Of a stretch of DNA of 64,000 nt, positions 1 through 13,270 are shown in pieces. Under the pieces are notes generated by a model that saw nothing but the letters and a program-made list of their open reading frames with translations, made no database searches and was not told where the DNA came from. Origin of the DNA: Thozetella sp. PMI_491 (lineage: Eukaryota > Ascomycota > Sordariomycetes > Chaetosphaeriales > Chaetosphaeriaceae); the NCBI GenBank assembly GCA_021432635.1, contig MU270038.1, positions 620,001-684,000 of the forward strand. The letters run 5' to 3'. The position numbers were made by a program, and so were the translations under genes. The number at the start of each line of letters is the position of its first letter. The stretch's first letter is position 1.

Positions 1-187
1 TGCTTCCTCCCTTTTAGTGTCATGGCCCTTGCTTCCGAATCAACCGTATGCATCGAACATCGCAAGGAAAGGTCTAATGTGACTGGTCTAAAATACATAT
101 GATACATCTCCGTCATGAAGGGCTGGCTTATGCCGCTGTGGCCCTTGCAATATCCACTTGCTTTCTCGGTAGTAGGGGGGTTCTCCC

Positions 188-3100
188 TCACGAGAGAAGG
201 TTTCGTAGTGAAGGGCTGGCGCTAGCGCCGCTCGCCGGGCGGGGATGCTGCTGGGGGGGTGGCGGCGGCGGCGGCGGCGGCGGGAGCGCCCCATGTTCCC
301 TGCCGAGGAGTGGGAGGCCATCTCTGGACCCTGGAGGGCTCGAGTGCCGAGGCGGCGGTGGCGGTGGCGGGTGAGGCTGGGACCACTGCCGAAGGACGCT
401 TAGAGAATTCTGCGCTTCCGGCGGGATGTGCGATGCCGCCAATGGAGGCATGCGATGGTGGTCCCGCAAGTCAGGAGGACCATGGCCATTGTGAGGCGGC
501 ATGTACGGCACGTTGCTCTGGGGGGGAGGGGGTGGCGGAGGACCGCTCAGTCGTCTCGGTGAGGGTGGCACGCCGTTCATATAAGGAGACTGGCTAAGAT
601 GCCCATTCTGCATGGGCGGGGGAGGAGGCGGAGGTGGATGCGCGAGGCCGCCGAGAGGTGGCGGTCGCAGGTGGTTCGGTGGTGCCAGAGGCGGCGGAGG
701 GATTCCGCTGTTCAGCGGCGGCGCACCACCGCTGATCTCGCGATGGTGATGTACGGGAGAGTGGTGATGGTTTACCGACTGCCGATGCCAATCGTTATAA
801 GACCGATGCTGTGGCGGGTAGTGGGACGGTAATGGCGGCCCTCGAGTGGGCGGGATTGATGGAGGTACCACGGCCGCGACCGAAGTCTGAGGTGGCGGAG
901 GCGGCGGGATTGGGGCCGCAATCAGGCCGGGGGCCGGCGCCTGGAGGGGCATGGGTTGGGCTGCAGGAGGCTGGATGGGCTGGATGGACTGGACCGGCTG
1001 GACGGCCTGAACGGCCTGAACAGGCTGAACGGGCTGGACAGGCTGGACGGACTGGACGGACTGGACGGACTGGACGGACTGGACGGACTGGACGGACTGG
1101 ACGGACTGGACAGGTTGGACAGGTTGGACGGGTTGGACGGGTTGGACGGGCACGAGAGCCGGAGGAGGAGGGGCCTGTGCCGCGGCAGGGGCCTGGCCTG
1201 GGCTTGGACCGGGAGCCGAGCCGGACTGCATCTGGGGGGACCATGGGTAGGGACCTCTGCTTGGCTGCCGAGCATCCGCTGGAGACGCGAGGGGCGGGCT
1301 TGCCAACGGCACTGTCGGTTGCGGAGCTGGCTCGACAGGCGGTGTTGGCTCCTTGGGGGGCGGGTGCGGCTTGGGCTGGCGATTGGCCTTCTTGCACTTG
1401 TGGCATTGGAAGCTTCGCTGCTCAACAAATTTCTGAGCTTCCGTGCCGACCTTTCCATAGTGGCCATTCATCAGCTCGCGCTCTTGTGTGTGGTCGATGG
1501 GATACCACTTGGGGCTGACGTCAACGCCGCAGGTTAGACAGATCTTGCCACCCTGCTGGGTGGCGACCGGGGATTTCTCTCCCTCAGCATGAGCAAGGTT
1601 GGTGGTCGAGGCGCGCCGGTTCACTAGAGTTGCCGGGACCGGAGCCGTCGACATCTTGGAGCCAACCAAGATTTGGTTAGCCTTCCTTGCGCAACCGGTC
1701 AGCGTCAAATCGGCCTGCTTATATTGCTGGCAGTAGAGCTGCAGAGCAGTCAACCCAGTGCCGTCTACCGGGTCGAACATTCGGTGGACAATCGACTTCG
1801 ATGGGGGATGATCTTTACACCACACGGCTGCCACCATGGTGCCGCTCTCGCCGTTGATGCTCACGATGTTGTGCTGGTCGCGGCGGGATCCCTTGACGGG
1901 GTTGATCTCGAAGCCGAGGAGGTAGCCGGCCTGGTGGGCGCATTCCACATGCACCGAGGCCTTGCAATGATGGCAGGACACGCAGGCGCCGTCCTCCCTC
2001 TTGCACACCTTGCACGTCTCGGCATACTTGGGGCGAGGAATCAATGGAATTCCTTCGCTCGGAGCGAGGGTCTTAGCATTCCCAAACTTGACCTCGGGCG
2101 TCCAGACAGCACAGGTGACGTGAACCCAGTTGTTGTCCGACGTTCGCTTGAGGGGCTCGCGAGGGTTGACGGGGCGGTTCGTCTCTTCCTGCTTCTTGCG
2201 ATAGTAGTCGGCCGCCTTCTGGGCCGCCTCCCTATCCGCGCGGTCGCGCTCCCGATCCTTTTCCGACTTTTTCTTGCCCACAGCGGCGACCGTCTTGGGT
2301 GGCTCGACGAAGTCGTGCTCCGTGTGTTCCACCGGGCAGAGAACGCACTTGTAGTTCTAAAAAGTTGGTGATTAGCATTTTCTCAACTGGACCGCGCGTC
2401 AGCTGCGAGGGGGTAACCACTTACGATGGATACCTGAGGGTTTTTGTCGTTGGCACACATGTCGCACGTCCATTTCCCGGGAGCTCGGTTGTCGAGGATG
2501 CCATAGCAGCTGCGATGCACCGCCAAGCGGCATTCCTTGCAAGAGAGATGCTGGTCCCCGAGAGGCTCCAGCAGGTGGCAGATCGCACAGGGCAAGGTTT
2601 TTGGCTTCGGAATTTCGGGGACGGGAGCAGCCTGCTTCTCAGCCTTCTCCTTCTTCCTCCCGTGCGTGGTCGTACTCGTGCTGGCATCCGACATGACGAC
2701 ATCGGGGTCTTGGCTGGGCATGCCTTTGAGCTTCTTGCGAGGTGGTTCTTGGCCGGCCTGAGGCGCGTTGGAAGAAGCCGAAGGAGATGCGGTCGCCGAG
2801 GGGTCCGGGGTGCGGTACCGGATGTTGCTGACCATCTCGTCGGCGGCCAGTAGCTCTTTGTATAGCTCTTCGTCGACCCTGCGCCTCCAGCCGCGGCCTC
2901 CGGTGACGGCCACCTTCTTGGCGACCTCGTCGATGTCTTCCCACTGTATGGCATAGCGTCGCCATAGCTCCGCGCAGCGGCGGCAGAGGGCCTGTATGTA
3001 TCCATTGCCCTTGTCCTTGTTCGCCCGGCCGCCATTTTCCGTAACGAGCGTCAGGGCAGCGTTCGGAGCGCGTCGCCACTGGCGAGAGGTCTTGGTCGAG

Positions 3101-5874
3101 CAGAACTTGCAGATGAAACCCTTCTTCTTGGTCACAGCCTTCTCGGCGTCGAAGGCCGAGTCATCGTGGTCATCTGCAACGTCGTCCACCATCTGGGTCG
3201 TCGACGCGGGCTCGATCTTTCTGCTCTTCCCTTTCCTGCCGGAATAGTTGCCCCAGATTTGCTGGCCACGCTCCGTCTTCTTCCATATGTAATAGTATCT
3301 CGTGATGGTGCCGTAAGGCACCGTCTTGAGGTGCTTGAAGACGCTGTGGAGCTCCGAGCCAAACTTGGCGACGGCTTCCTCAAACTTCTTTTGCTCGGCC
3401 TGGTTGAGCTCGGGATCGCCAAACTCGGCCCTCGGGGTCTTCTCCAACTCTTTGAGCGCCTCCTGCGGGTCGAAGTCCTTCTTGAAGAGCAGGTTCATGG
3501 CGACGTCTTGCAGGTTGGTGGACCGCTCCGACAGGTCTAGGGCCGTGGCCTTGGACCTGGCCTTGCTCATGTACTCGTCGATGGCCTCTCCCGACATGGA
3601 GACGCCACGATCATCCGGCGGCTGCCACAGGAGCGTCACCGTGTCGTCGCCGCCCCGCTCGACATAGCCGGCGGGCTCGTCCAGGACCCACTTGGGGCGG
3701 TTCTCTCGCTTGGCCCGCTCGGCCTCGAGAGCGGCCTGCATTTCTTTGCTGGGCTTGCCGTCTTTGCGGCTGGACTTCTTGACCTCGAGCGGCTTGACGT
3801 ACTCGATGGGCTGGCCGGGCCAGGGGAGCACGTTGGCCTGGTGGCGGGGGCCGACGCGGGTCCCGGACCGCGGCGAGGTGCGGTCGTCGTAGTCCAAGAC
3901 ATCCTCGACCTTGCAGTAGATGCCCAGGTAGCGGTAGGGGAACAGGTTTGCCTTACGAATCTGCTCCTCCGTTGGCGTGGGGATGGGCTCTAGGTCCTCG
4001 TCAGGGCTGGTCCGGGTGGTGTCGACGGCGGCGTGGTCGTCCTCCTCCTCGTCGAGGAACTCATCCTCTTCGCCGTCGTGGGCGCCCGTGTCGATGGTGT
4101 GGGTGTTGCGGGCCTCGAGCTTCCGCTCTTGAGCGCGGCTGCATGCCGCACAGGACCAGGCGAAGCCACGTGAGGGCTTCTTGAGTAGGGGTGGTCGCAC
4201 ACAGTTCATGTGGTAGGTGTTCTGGCACACGGCGCAGTCGACCGAATCATTGCTGTCTAGTGTGTCAGCGCTCGGCTCCACTCCACTCATGCGCCCCGCC
4301 CCCCCGGTCTAGCTCGCACAGTCGCTACGCCCGGTATGCTCCGGCCACCCCCCGAGGGTGGGTCGAGCACACAAGCAGAGCCTGGGCGAACCTTGAAGAA
4401 AGCGCTGGCAAATCAAAAATGGGGGTGTGGGGGGCGAACGTACCTGGCGCAGTAGCCGCTGCACCGCTTGCACGACTTGACCGCACTCGTGAGCTCCTTG
4501 CCTCGACCCTGCTCGATTAAGATGAACTTCCAGCGCTCGTCTAGCACCCGTTTGACGCGCTTGGGCACATTGACAATCTGCGCCGACGGGATCACGTCGT
4601 AATTTTTCATGAGGAACCGGTCGTACAGCTTCTCGTACCAGAAGCAATCAGGGCTGCGCTTGTAGGCAGCCATGTCCGGGATCTCGGCCTTGTGCTTGAC
4701 TTGACATTTGCCACGCAGCGACGACAGCGGGCTGTTGTCCGAGTGCATTGTCGCCAGCACCATGCGCGTGTCCTGCGCCTTGCGGCCAACGTCCTTTGGC
4801 CGGTAGAACCAGTTGACGCGAATTTGCTCGACCGGCCGGCTCGGGTCGTTCTTGGAATGCACCCATTCCATGATGCGGGCCAGGTAGTAGGGTTCACCCG
4901 GCGGCTCACAGATGAGGTAGATGTGATCTGCAACCAATGTTAGAGCCGTGCACCTCCGAAAAACAGCATCCCGCCACCCTTTTCGCTCCAGCTGCACATC
5001 GCGCCGCCCACTATCACTTACCGTTCAACCCCAGCACCGTGCCGTCGTCCGCCACCATTTTGCCGTCCGCGGTGGGCATCCCCTTGCAATTCTCAAATGT
5101 GAGCATGTTGGTCTCGGGATACCCGCGCCCGTTGCCGTTGTCATTGCCATTCAACAGCTTGATGCCATTCCCATTCGTGTGCCCATGGCCGTTCTGCGCC
5201 GTCGCCCCGACCTTCTTGGGCTGGGATGCAGGCTGAGAATGGGATGGAGTTTGCGCCTGGCTGTTGGTAGACGCCGCCTGCGAGGCCGCCTTGCGCTTCT
5301 TGGATTGCGCCGGGCCGTTTGCCGCCGCCGCATTGCTGGCAGGCGAAGGGTTGGCTGAGGGCTGGTCTTTGGTAACATTCTGCGACGTGCCGTTCTTGTT
5401 GTCATCCACCACCGGTGGGGGCTTTTGCGACGCAACGCCCGCCGGCTCCGCGACCTGCGAATTCAAATTCGCGGCTGTGTTGGATTTTCTACCAGGTTTC
5501 TTGGATTTATCATCGCGCTTGTCGGAGAACTCAAACAGTTCCATGTCGATGTCTTTGTCCTCTGCATAGTTTGGCCGCGAGGCACCGGTGCGATTGCGTG
5601 ACCGTGTACCATAGGGCGATGCCGTGGCCGAACCGGCATCCTTGGCCGTCGACGCGGCGGATTTGTCCATCGCTGGCGGCGATGGTGATGGGTTCTCAGA
5701 TTTGGGCACTGGGTCCGACATCTTGGGCAAAACCGACGATCCGGAGCCTGAGGCGGATGTGGCGGCTTGCCTTGAGGATGCGGTGGATGAAGCGTCCTTC
5801 TTGGACGAGGTTGTAGAGTTGGCAGATTTGGACTGGTCCTCGGGCTGGCTTACATTTTGTGACTTCTGAGCCAT
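188..5874 (-). CDS. snt2: Snt2-type chromatin reader (BAH, PHD, ELM2, SANT, GATA finger, PHD/ePHD)
   Basis: Four exons read right to left: 5874-5022, 4927-4444, 4252-2425 and 2356-188, 1777 residues, with all phases matching. Order of domains: disordered N-terminus; BAH about residues 285-440; a PHD finger about 440-485, whose first Cys pair comes from exon 2 and the rest from exon 3; an ELM2-like segment from about 551; SANT about 728-785; a GATA-like finger about 825-875 (CKFCSTKTSRQWRR start); a PHD plus extended PHD about 1000-1170; then a Pro/Gln-rich tail. This order is that of fungal Snt2, a nuclear scaffold that reads histone H3 and associates with a histone deacetylase (and with Ecm5 in yeast) in stress transcription. 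The start at MAQKSQ was preferred. An in-frame ATG at 5934 adds 20 residues and cannot be excluded. The tail carries a VQS/VQP repeat tract and long proline runs, so its length may vary between strains. Confidence 0.93.
968..1150. repeat. 9-bp minisatellite inside snt2
   Basis: Tandem copies of a nonamer (plus strand ctggacgga and variants), perfect for about eight units near 1041-1111 and degenerate on both sides. Read on the coding minus strand it gives V-Q-S and V-Q-P triplets at about residues 1458-1515 of Snt2. Because the unit length is a multiple of three and contains no stop, several reading frames on both strands stay open here. Confidence 0.9.
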
Positions 5875-8800
5875 GACGTCAAAAGTCGTGATGAACCCGC
5901 GGATCCCAGGGCGGGTAGGCGTCCAGTTCCTCAAAAATCAGATGTGCGAGGGAGGCCGGAGCGAAAGGTGGTTGAGAGGACGGAGCAGCACAATCAGGCG
6001 AGACGCAGATCCATGAGATGGGGAGAGGAGCGACGGATCCGAAGGGGAGAGAGACGTGGGGGTGTACTGGGAACAGGGACCAAAATGTCCGTGTGATGCG
6101 AAATGGTTAAGAACAGAGAAGGATGGGATAGACAATGGTCTCCGAAGCGGTGCTAGCTCGGAGGATATGGATGGAGTGAGTGAGAATCCGAGGTGGAATG
6201 GTGGCCAACGCTGGGCGGGAGAGATACCCAGGCAATGGCCACGGGAGGGCGATATAAGAACCTCCAGGAAAGGAGGGAACAAAGTGACAGGAGGGGATGG
6301 GGGAGGAATCAGGGACGCGAGAAAAGAATGGCCGGTGCGGCGGGCATGCAGGCAAACACCGGCCGGTCGGTGGCTTCAAAGTCGGAAGGGACAGCGAGGC
6401 GGGTGTGGTGTTGTGGGAAGAAAGGGAGAGGAAGCTATGTGGAGGAGAAAGTAATAATGGAGAAGGACGAAGAGAGAAACGCCAAATAGTCGAGGCGCCC
6501 GTCCGGGTAAGGCAGAGAGGTGTGGGATGGCAGACCAGGCGCCGTCTGGGACTGGACCCCCAGGTTCAGGCAGGGCCACTCTCGTCGACAATTCGATAGC
6601 CCTCCCGTTGGGTGGGTCCCAGAGGTACCAGCTTGTACCTGCGCCCGCATTTTGCCTGGCATGGCGGCCATGCAGCCACCCCTGCACTACATCCGTCTAC
6701 CTGTGCCTTCCGGGCCCTGGAACCTCACGACATCCACCATCTGGACTCCAATTTTCATTCATCGGTGCCATCCTGCTCCCAAGCCCTGGACGGGGAATCC
6801 AGCGCCGGGCCTGCGCCGTGCTCCCCGGCACCCGTTGGACCTGACCTGCGTTCCATTCATCTTCATCCGCACGACATCTCCCACCCGCTCGCCGGATAGC
6901 CCTCTAGAAGCCCCCCCTTTCCCTCTCCTCCCACCTTTCCCCCTTCTTGTACTACGCGTACTTATGTACATTGGACTCGGACGCGCGACATGTCATGCTT
7001 TCTCTATACAAAGTGGGCGACGTCGCCGTCGCACAGGTACGAAAAGTAGGTGGGTGGTCCTTGCCTCCGGATCAACCAGCATAGAGACCGAAAGAAAAAA
7101 AATTCAAGAGGCACAGGCCAGCGCTATGTGCCGACTGGTCGGCACCAAGTTCTAGGCAGGTTGCCCCTTTGCTCGTGCTGCGAGGCCTAAGCCCGTCGTA
7201 AGCTCGTTCCTGGCTGCTTGTAGATGCTTTGTAGGTGCTGAATAGACATCGACAAGTGCGTGGGCCGCCCGCCCTTTGAAGGCGAAAGTTAGGGGGAAAG
7301 CTGGGTGCGCTGGCGCAGCCGATCCGGGTGCGTGCCAAGAGAAGACGCATATCTGGACTTCTGTTGGCGCCGGAGGGAAACACGCATCAGCAGCCTGCCC
7401 TACCCGCCCCCCTCTTTGGGAGGAGGGGGCAAAGAGGTTCCCTGCCAATCTGCGCACTGCCCAACCTTTCGCGCAGGCATCCGATTCCGATTGCGAACCT
7501 CGCGCGCAGCTGTCGAGCCTCGTGATATCATCGACCAGCTCATAGGAGATCCCTTTTTAGCTCCTAGTTTGCCCCTACCTCCGGCCCTACTTGGCTTCCA
7601 TTTGCCTTGCTACGTAGCGTTTCAAAATTCAAACTGCACGTTATTTCCTTGACAGGGGTGGCTACCGGACTCAAAATGGACGATCCCTACACGACCCAGG
7701 CCCACGACTCGGGGGTTTGGGATTTGACGCTCACGAGCACCCCTCCCCCCTTCCCCGGCCGTCGGGACCTGCCCCGGATCACGTTTTATTTAATTGACGA
7801 CATGGTCATTCTAATAACACACCGTAGCCCATAGTTATGCCCGTCAAGGCAGGCATAAGAGGAAGCAAAGGAAACAAGCTGATGACCGGTGGTCCAGAAG
7901 GCGGTTCCGGTCCGCCTAAAACAGATCGGCCAGGTTGGGATGGATGGAATGAAGTCGGGGACGGCAGTCGGGGGGTGGTGGTCTGGGAAGCGGGTGCGAG
8001 GTAAGTGGGAGGCGCATATCTGACCCCGCCAATTGTGGCCAGAAAAAGGAGTCCAGACCGAGTAGGGAGACCTGTGCACCCACGTCAATCGTCGCTCCCT
8101 CTCCAAGACACGGCCATTTGAGTCGAAACCTGATTGACTCTGCCACCAGCACTACCTTCCGGAAAGCTCTAATCGACGGCCCCTCTGCTGTGCGCTCGAC
8201 CAGCGTTGACCGCAGCTCGTCAAGACGAGTTGCGGCATACCAAATTTATTGGCCTACCTCCATGCATGCAGTGGGACGCCTTGGAGGAGGCTCCCCTGGC
8301 TACTACACTACTACTGTACTCCTTGGTACCTTGACCCTACCCTATCCACGCTACCTTCCCAGAGGAGATGGGAGGTCCCGAAAGCCCACCACGCCTCCTC
8401 GCCCATCGATCGGAAGGGTTCTTTCGCACGGCTAAGATCCAAAAAGACCCAATGGTCCTTAGTCCCGAGGCCACAATAGGCTGGCTGCGTGTGTCGTTAG
8501 ATCCCCTCGCAGGCCAAGGCGACTATGAAGGGCGGCCCAGACACCGCTCAACCGGTCACCCAGGTGTCGGCCGGTCGTGGGCTGGTGTGGGTGGATTGGT
8601 GCCGGACTCACACCATTCAACTTGTGAACCACAACGATTTGCCGCTTGCACTTAGCTCGGGTTTAGCGTTTCTGGGGGCGGCGGCGTACTACCCAAAGAA
8701 AGCGCAAATCTCGAGCCAGCTTGGCAGCCCGTCATCACTGCCCCAAAAATCCCTTGAAGCATGCGAGGCTATCTTCGCCTTCCGATATTAATACGCTGCA

Positions 8801-9931
8801 ATCAAGACTGAGCACATCGCCCACTCAAAGCTGTTGCTCTACCTCTAACTACAGCTAGATCTGACAGTGTACAGCCGGCGGGGATCCAGCCGCGCCAAAA
8901 CGGCTACACCAACGACCGGGGTGCCTCCTCACACCTCGCCTCCACCCGCCAGCGAAAACATGTTCCATCCCATCCGGCACGACCCCCCCCCTTCTCCCCT
9001 TTTCTCTCCCTCTCTTCCGTCCTTTGCCCCCCCCCGGCATCCGAGCCACCATCCATTGTACTCACATCATATATCGACCACACTCACTCTGCTGCCCATG
9101 CAAGCGGGGCTAGCTAAAGTAGGCATATGACGCCCGATCTCATTTGACTCGTGATGGACGCTCTTTCGTTTGGCTCGTAATGGCTTGTCGCTGTGTGGCC
9201 CGCCTTACTCCCGCCAGCGGGAGGAAGCGCAAAGGCACCCGGGAGGGGAACCTCCCCCAAGACCCGTACTAGGAATGTTTTCTGGGCGTGTTCTTCACTC
9301 GAGACCTGTCTTCGGGCTTCTCCACGACGTCCCTTCGCATTCTTACAAGGCAGGCCGTCCTACATAGGCCTATTTCATAGCTTCCTTCTGTAACCTTTAC
9401 CCGGGACCAAGCGCCTTCTCATGCTGATCGTCTGCAAAAATTCGATCCCAGTCTATTCCGTGGCTGACTGGGTATTCGTTTGTCCCTTCGCTGCTCCCAT
9501 TGCTCAGGTTTGTGCTGCCGACGGACAGGGCAAAGGGACGACTCTTGGCGGCGTGGGCAAGGCTCGAGGTCGTTTCAATCGGTAGGTACTGCCCGCGAGA
9601 CCCACTTGATGCAAGCCTGATTGGGTGGGGCAAGTGGAGACATTTAAGGCCCCTGCCACACACCTGATTACGTGCAGCCGAGGCGTGCTGCTACTTGATC
9701 GGGCGACGCGTCGTGCGAGATATCCAGCGACACGCTGTACTGGTGCCTGGGAGCAACCCTTCAACCCCCCCACCCCCCCTTTCTCCCCCAAAACCACTGT
9801 GCCGTATACAATCGTTCTCCTTGACGGAGAGAGTCGAGAATGCCCAATCTAGACGATTGTCATTCTGACCTTACTGCTGAAATGGGACGTGCTGGCAGGC
9901 CCTAACCGCGCCGTTTCCCCTTACTGCCATC
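5875..9931. other. Intergenic, about 4 kb, no recognisable gene
   Basis: Both neighbouring genes point away from this stretch, so it must hold both promoters and 5' leaders. All open frames are short, overlap each other on both strands, and show no domain, signal peptide or splice-consistent extension. Pyrimidine-rich stretches and C runs occur near 6905-6950, 8986-9000 and 9028-9036. I see no tRNA, transposon end or long repeat. A long leader, a non-coding RNA or a lineage-specific small gene is possible. Confidence 0.6.
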
Positions 9932-12900
9932 ATGGGCCCCGAGGACCTCGGTATATGGCACACCACCACTCTTCAGTCCGTGGCCGAGCGTCATGAGGCG
10001 AGCTATAGGGATACAAACATTGCAGTAGGCCACAAGCGGACCTTCGATGAAGCCCAAAGCGATGAGCAGCCGGTCCCCCTTCAACCAACAACCACGAGAC
10101 GGCCGGGGCACTCTCGCCAGCCTTCAGACCTGCCAAAGCAGCGCTCCAAGCTCTCGGCAAGTGCAATAGTAGCCATTGGTGATGAATTGAAGGCGGGGCC
10201 GTCTCAGTATACACAGCGCAGGGCCTTTCCCGCTACGCCGAGTTCTACGGTTGACCCTTTGCTGAGCCTCCACCATCCCATCTACGACCTTTCCCCGCCG
10301 CTGGTAGCTAATTTTGCCTCCCTCGGAATCAAAGAGATATACCCCTGGCAGAAGCAATGTCTTCTCGGACAAGGGCTCCTTCAGGGTGAAAAAAATCTTG
10401 TCTATAGTGCTCCGACGGGGGGAGGCAAGTCTCTGGTCGCGGACGTTTTGATGCTGAAGCAAGTAATGGCGGGTCGAGACCGCAAGGCTCTCCTCGTTCT
10501 CCCCTACGTTGCTCTTGTCCAAGAAAAGGTGAGGTGGCTGCGCAACGTCGTCCAAGGGATTTCCCGTGAGGATCTCGGCCAGAGGGAGCCGGATGGGGGG
10601 AGGCTATGGGCCCCCCGGGCTGATAAAGACACCTTACGAGTCGTTGGCTTTTTCGGCGGCGGTAAGATCCGGGCTACCTGGGTGGACTTCGACATTGGGG
10701 TGTGTACTATGGAAAAGGTAGACCACATGTACGCTCGGAAGCTTCCAGCGGCTTCGCTAACGTATTGCAGGCCAACTCGCTTATTAACACAGCAATCGAC
10801 GACTGCTCAATCGCACAGCTGAAAGTGGTGGTTCTAGACGAACTTCACATGATCGACGATGACTATCGGGGTTATCTACTGGAGCTGATGACTACCAAGA
10901 TACTTTGCCTGGAGCAGCAAACGCAGATTATCGGCATGAGCGCGACGCTAAGTGTAATATTGCAGCTGCTTGTGCCTTCCGATGGTTGTGCTAACCACTA
11001 TTGAAGAATATCCAACTCCTCAAGACCTGGATGCGAGCTCACTCGTACGAGACGCTTTACCGCCCAATTCCCATCAAGGAACACCTTGTTTATGAGGGGA
11101 GGATATACGCCGCCGAGACGACAAGCCGGCTGTTGTCAACTGCGACGCATCTTGTCTCGAGCAGCGCACCTGAAGAAGCCAACGTCAACGCAGTCCGGAC
11201 CATCCAGGCCTCAGAACATAAAGAACTGGTCGATCCAGTGCTTAACGCCGTTGTTGCCCTTGCCAACGAGACGGCTCGAGCTGGTTTTGGTGCCCTCGTC
11301 TTTGCCAGGAGCCGTTCTGGGTGCGAGTCCGACGCGTTGCTCATTAGTAGGGTGTTGCCTTCATGGCATGAAATTGATCCTGCCGTACAAGATAAGAGGC
11401 TAGAACTGCTCGGAGAGCTTCGCGGCCTGGCCACTGGGCTTGACCCTGTCTTGGAGCAAACAATTCCCGCTGGCGTTGCATTCCACCGTGCGGTCTTAAC
11501 CCTGCTCCCACTGCGTTAGACATCGCCTTGTTACTAACCTTCTCAACAGATGTCTGTTTATCCTCCTAGTATTCAAGTATAAAAGCTGACAAGATCGGTG
11601 TAGGCTGGCCTCACAACTGAAGAGCGCGATCTAGTTGCCGACGCATATGACTCTGGCATCATCAAGGTTTGCGTAGCAACGTGCTCGCTTGCGGCTGGCA
11701 TCAACTGTGAGGATGGCTCCCGACATTCAATAGTAACCATGAGATTTAACGTTCGTTGTAGTGCCTGCAAGGCGTGTTATTTTACACAATGCTCGGATGG
11801 GCAAGGACATCGTTGGCCCCTCTATGCTGTGAGCTGTACCCGAGCATCGGTTTTATTTAAATCTCACACGTTCACATAGGCGCCAAATGCGAGGCCGGGC
11901 CGGGAGGAAGGGCAAGGACGAGATCGGGGAAACCTACTTGTGCTGTCCCCTGAACGACTTGGACGAAGTCATTGATCTTATGCATGCCGAATTACCACAG
12001 ATATCGAGCTGTCTTCTTTCCGACCGATGTCGAATCCAGCGGGCTTTGCTTGAGATCATTGCTATCAGGCTGGCCACCACCCGAGAGTCTCTGGATGACT
12101 ACATACAAAGGACAATGTTGTACCACTCTGCTTCTTTTGAATCAATAAATGAGAATGTCGAGTCGAGTCTCGAGGGCTTGCAAGCCATGGGCTTCATCAC
12201 CACTGATAATTACAGCAACTTTCAAGCCACTCAGCTAGGCAAGGCAATTGTGGCCTCGTCGCTCGACCCCGAAGACGGTCTCTTTCTCCACTCGGAGCTC
12301 CGGAATTCCCTGAAAGCATTTGTCATGGATGGCGAGATGCACGCCCTTTACAACTTCACGCCCGTGCACGACCTCGGGAGTGGTCCGATCAATTGGAAAG
12401 TATTCTGGAACGAGATGGAACAGCTCGACGAGAGTGACCTTCGAGTTATGCAGTTCCTAGGGCTGAAACCTACAGTTGTCAATAATATGTAGGACAGCCA
12501 AAGTGATGGTGGGGGACAAGGGCTGACGAGCACAGGCTTCACGGGAGTGCTTTCAAGGACACGACGCCAGAGCAGATCGAGAACGCACGGCGGTATCATC
12601 GATTCTACTATGCCCTGCAGCTACGGGACCTTTGTAACGAGGTTCCTGTGCATCTTGTTGCCAAGAAATACGACATGCCCAGGGGGAGTGTCCAGAACTT
12701 AGCCCAAACTTGCCAGGGATTCGCTGCCGGTATGGTCAGGTTCTGCGAACATATGGGATGGGGGTAATGATCAGCCTAATTTGTTCTTTCTTACTCCGTT
12801 TACGATCGACTGACGACCGGGTCGCAGGGTTATGGCAGCCGCTCTGGACCACCTTTCGGACAGGCTGCGAGCTGGAGCCAAGTCTGACCTCCTGGCTTTG

Positions 12901-13270
12901 GCCAAGATTGCATTCATCAAGAGCCGCACTGCGTAAGATCGGGTCTCGCCTGACGCGAGACATTATCAAACTGACAGCTAGCAGGCGCGTCTTCTGGGAT
13001 AATGGGTTCAAAAGCGTGGCGGCCGTCGCTAACGCGGACCCGCAAGAGTTGGTCCCCATCCTCATGCAGGCACAGCCAAGCAAGGTGCGAGTCGAGGGCA
13101 AACAGGAAGAGGTGTACAAGGAGAAACTTCTTGGCAAAGCGAAGATCATCACCGACTCGGCCAACAGAATCTGGCGTGAGTATATCTGGGGACTGTGGTC
13201 CATTCTTAAATACCATTGCTAACCCGTTGCCGCAGAGCTAGAAATGCAGCACGAGCTTGACGAAGAATGA
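9932..13270 (+). CDS. HELQ-like (Ski2-type) superfamily 2 DNA repair helicase
   Basis: Eleven exons: 9932-10717, 10771-10953, 11007-11487, 11550-11551, 11604-11706, 11762-11828, 11880-12488, 12536-12763, 12828-12932, 12985-13175 and 13236-13270, giving 929 residues in continuous frame. Motifs: Walker A SAPTGGGKS (about 159-167), DEXH box DELH (285-288), motif III SATL (319-322), FHHAGL (482-487), and motif VI QMRGRAGR (543-550). The C-terminal part has the winged-helix/ratchet and helix-hairpin region of HELQ and Pol theta helicase domains. There is no polymerase domain, so it resembles HELQ/Mus301 rather than full Pol theta. HELQ unwinds forked and D-loop DNA in crosslink and replication-fork repair; that role is inferred from the family. 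Introns are 47-64 nt with good CTAAC/CTGAC branch points. The fourth exon is only 2 nt, an unusual feature needed to restore FHHAGL. Confidence 0.87.
11550..11551 (+). other. Apparent 2-nt microexon (AT) between two adjacent introns
   Basis: Intron 11488-11549 (donor GTGCGG, branch ACTAAC, acceptor CAG) and intron 11552-11603 (donor GTCTGT, branch GCTGAC, acceptor TAG) leave only AT between them. Exon 3 ends in C, the microexon supplies AT for a CAT codon, and exon 5 opens with GCTGGCCTC. This gives F-H-H-A-G-L, the invariant motif of this helicase family. No single-intron join I tried keeps both the frame and the motif. Confidence 0.6.

Noticed and set aside
795-1537. Several overlapping frames of 180-235 codons on both strands near 1 kb
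   Set aside because: They exist because the 9-bp repeat has no stop in any frame. The Snt2 frame alone joins to PHD and BAH exons.
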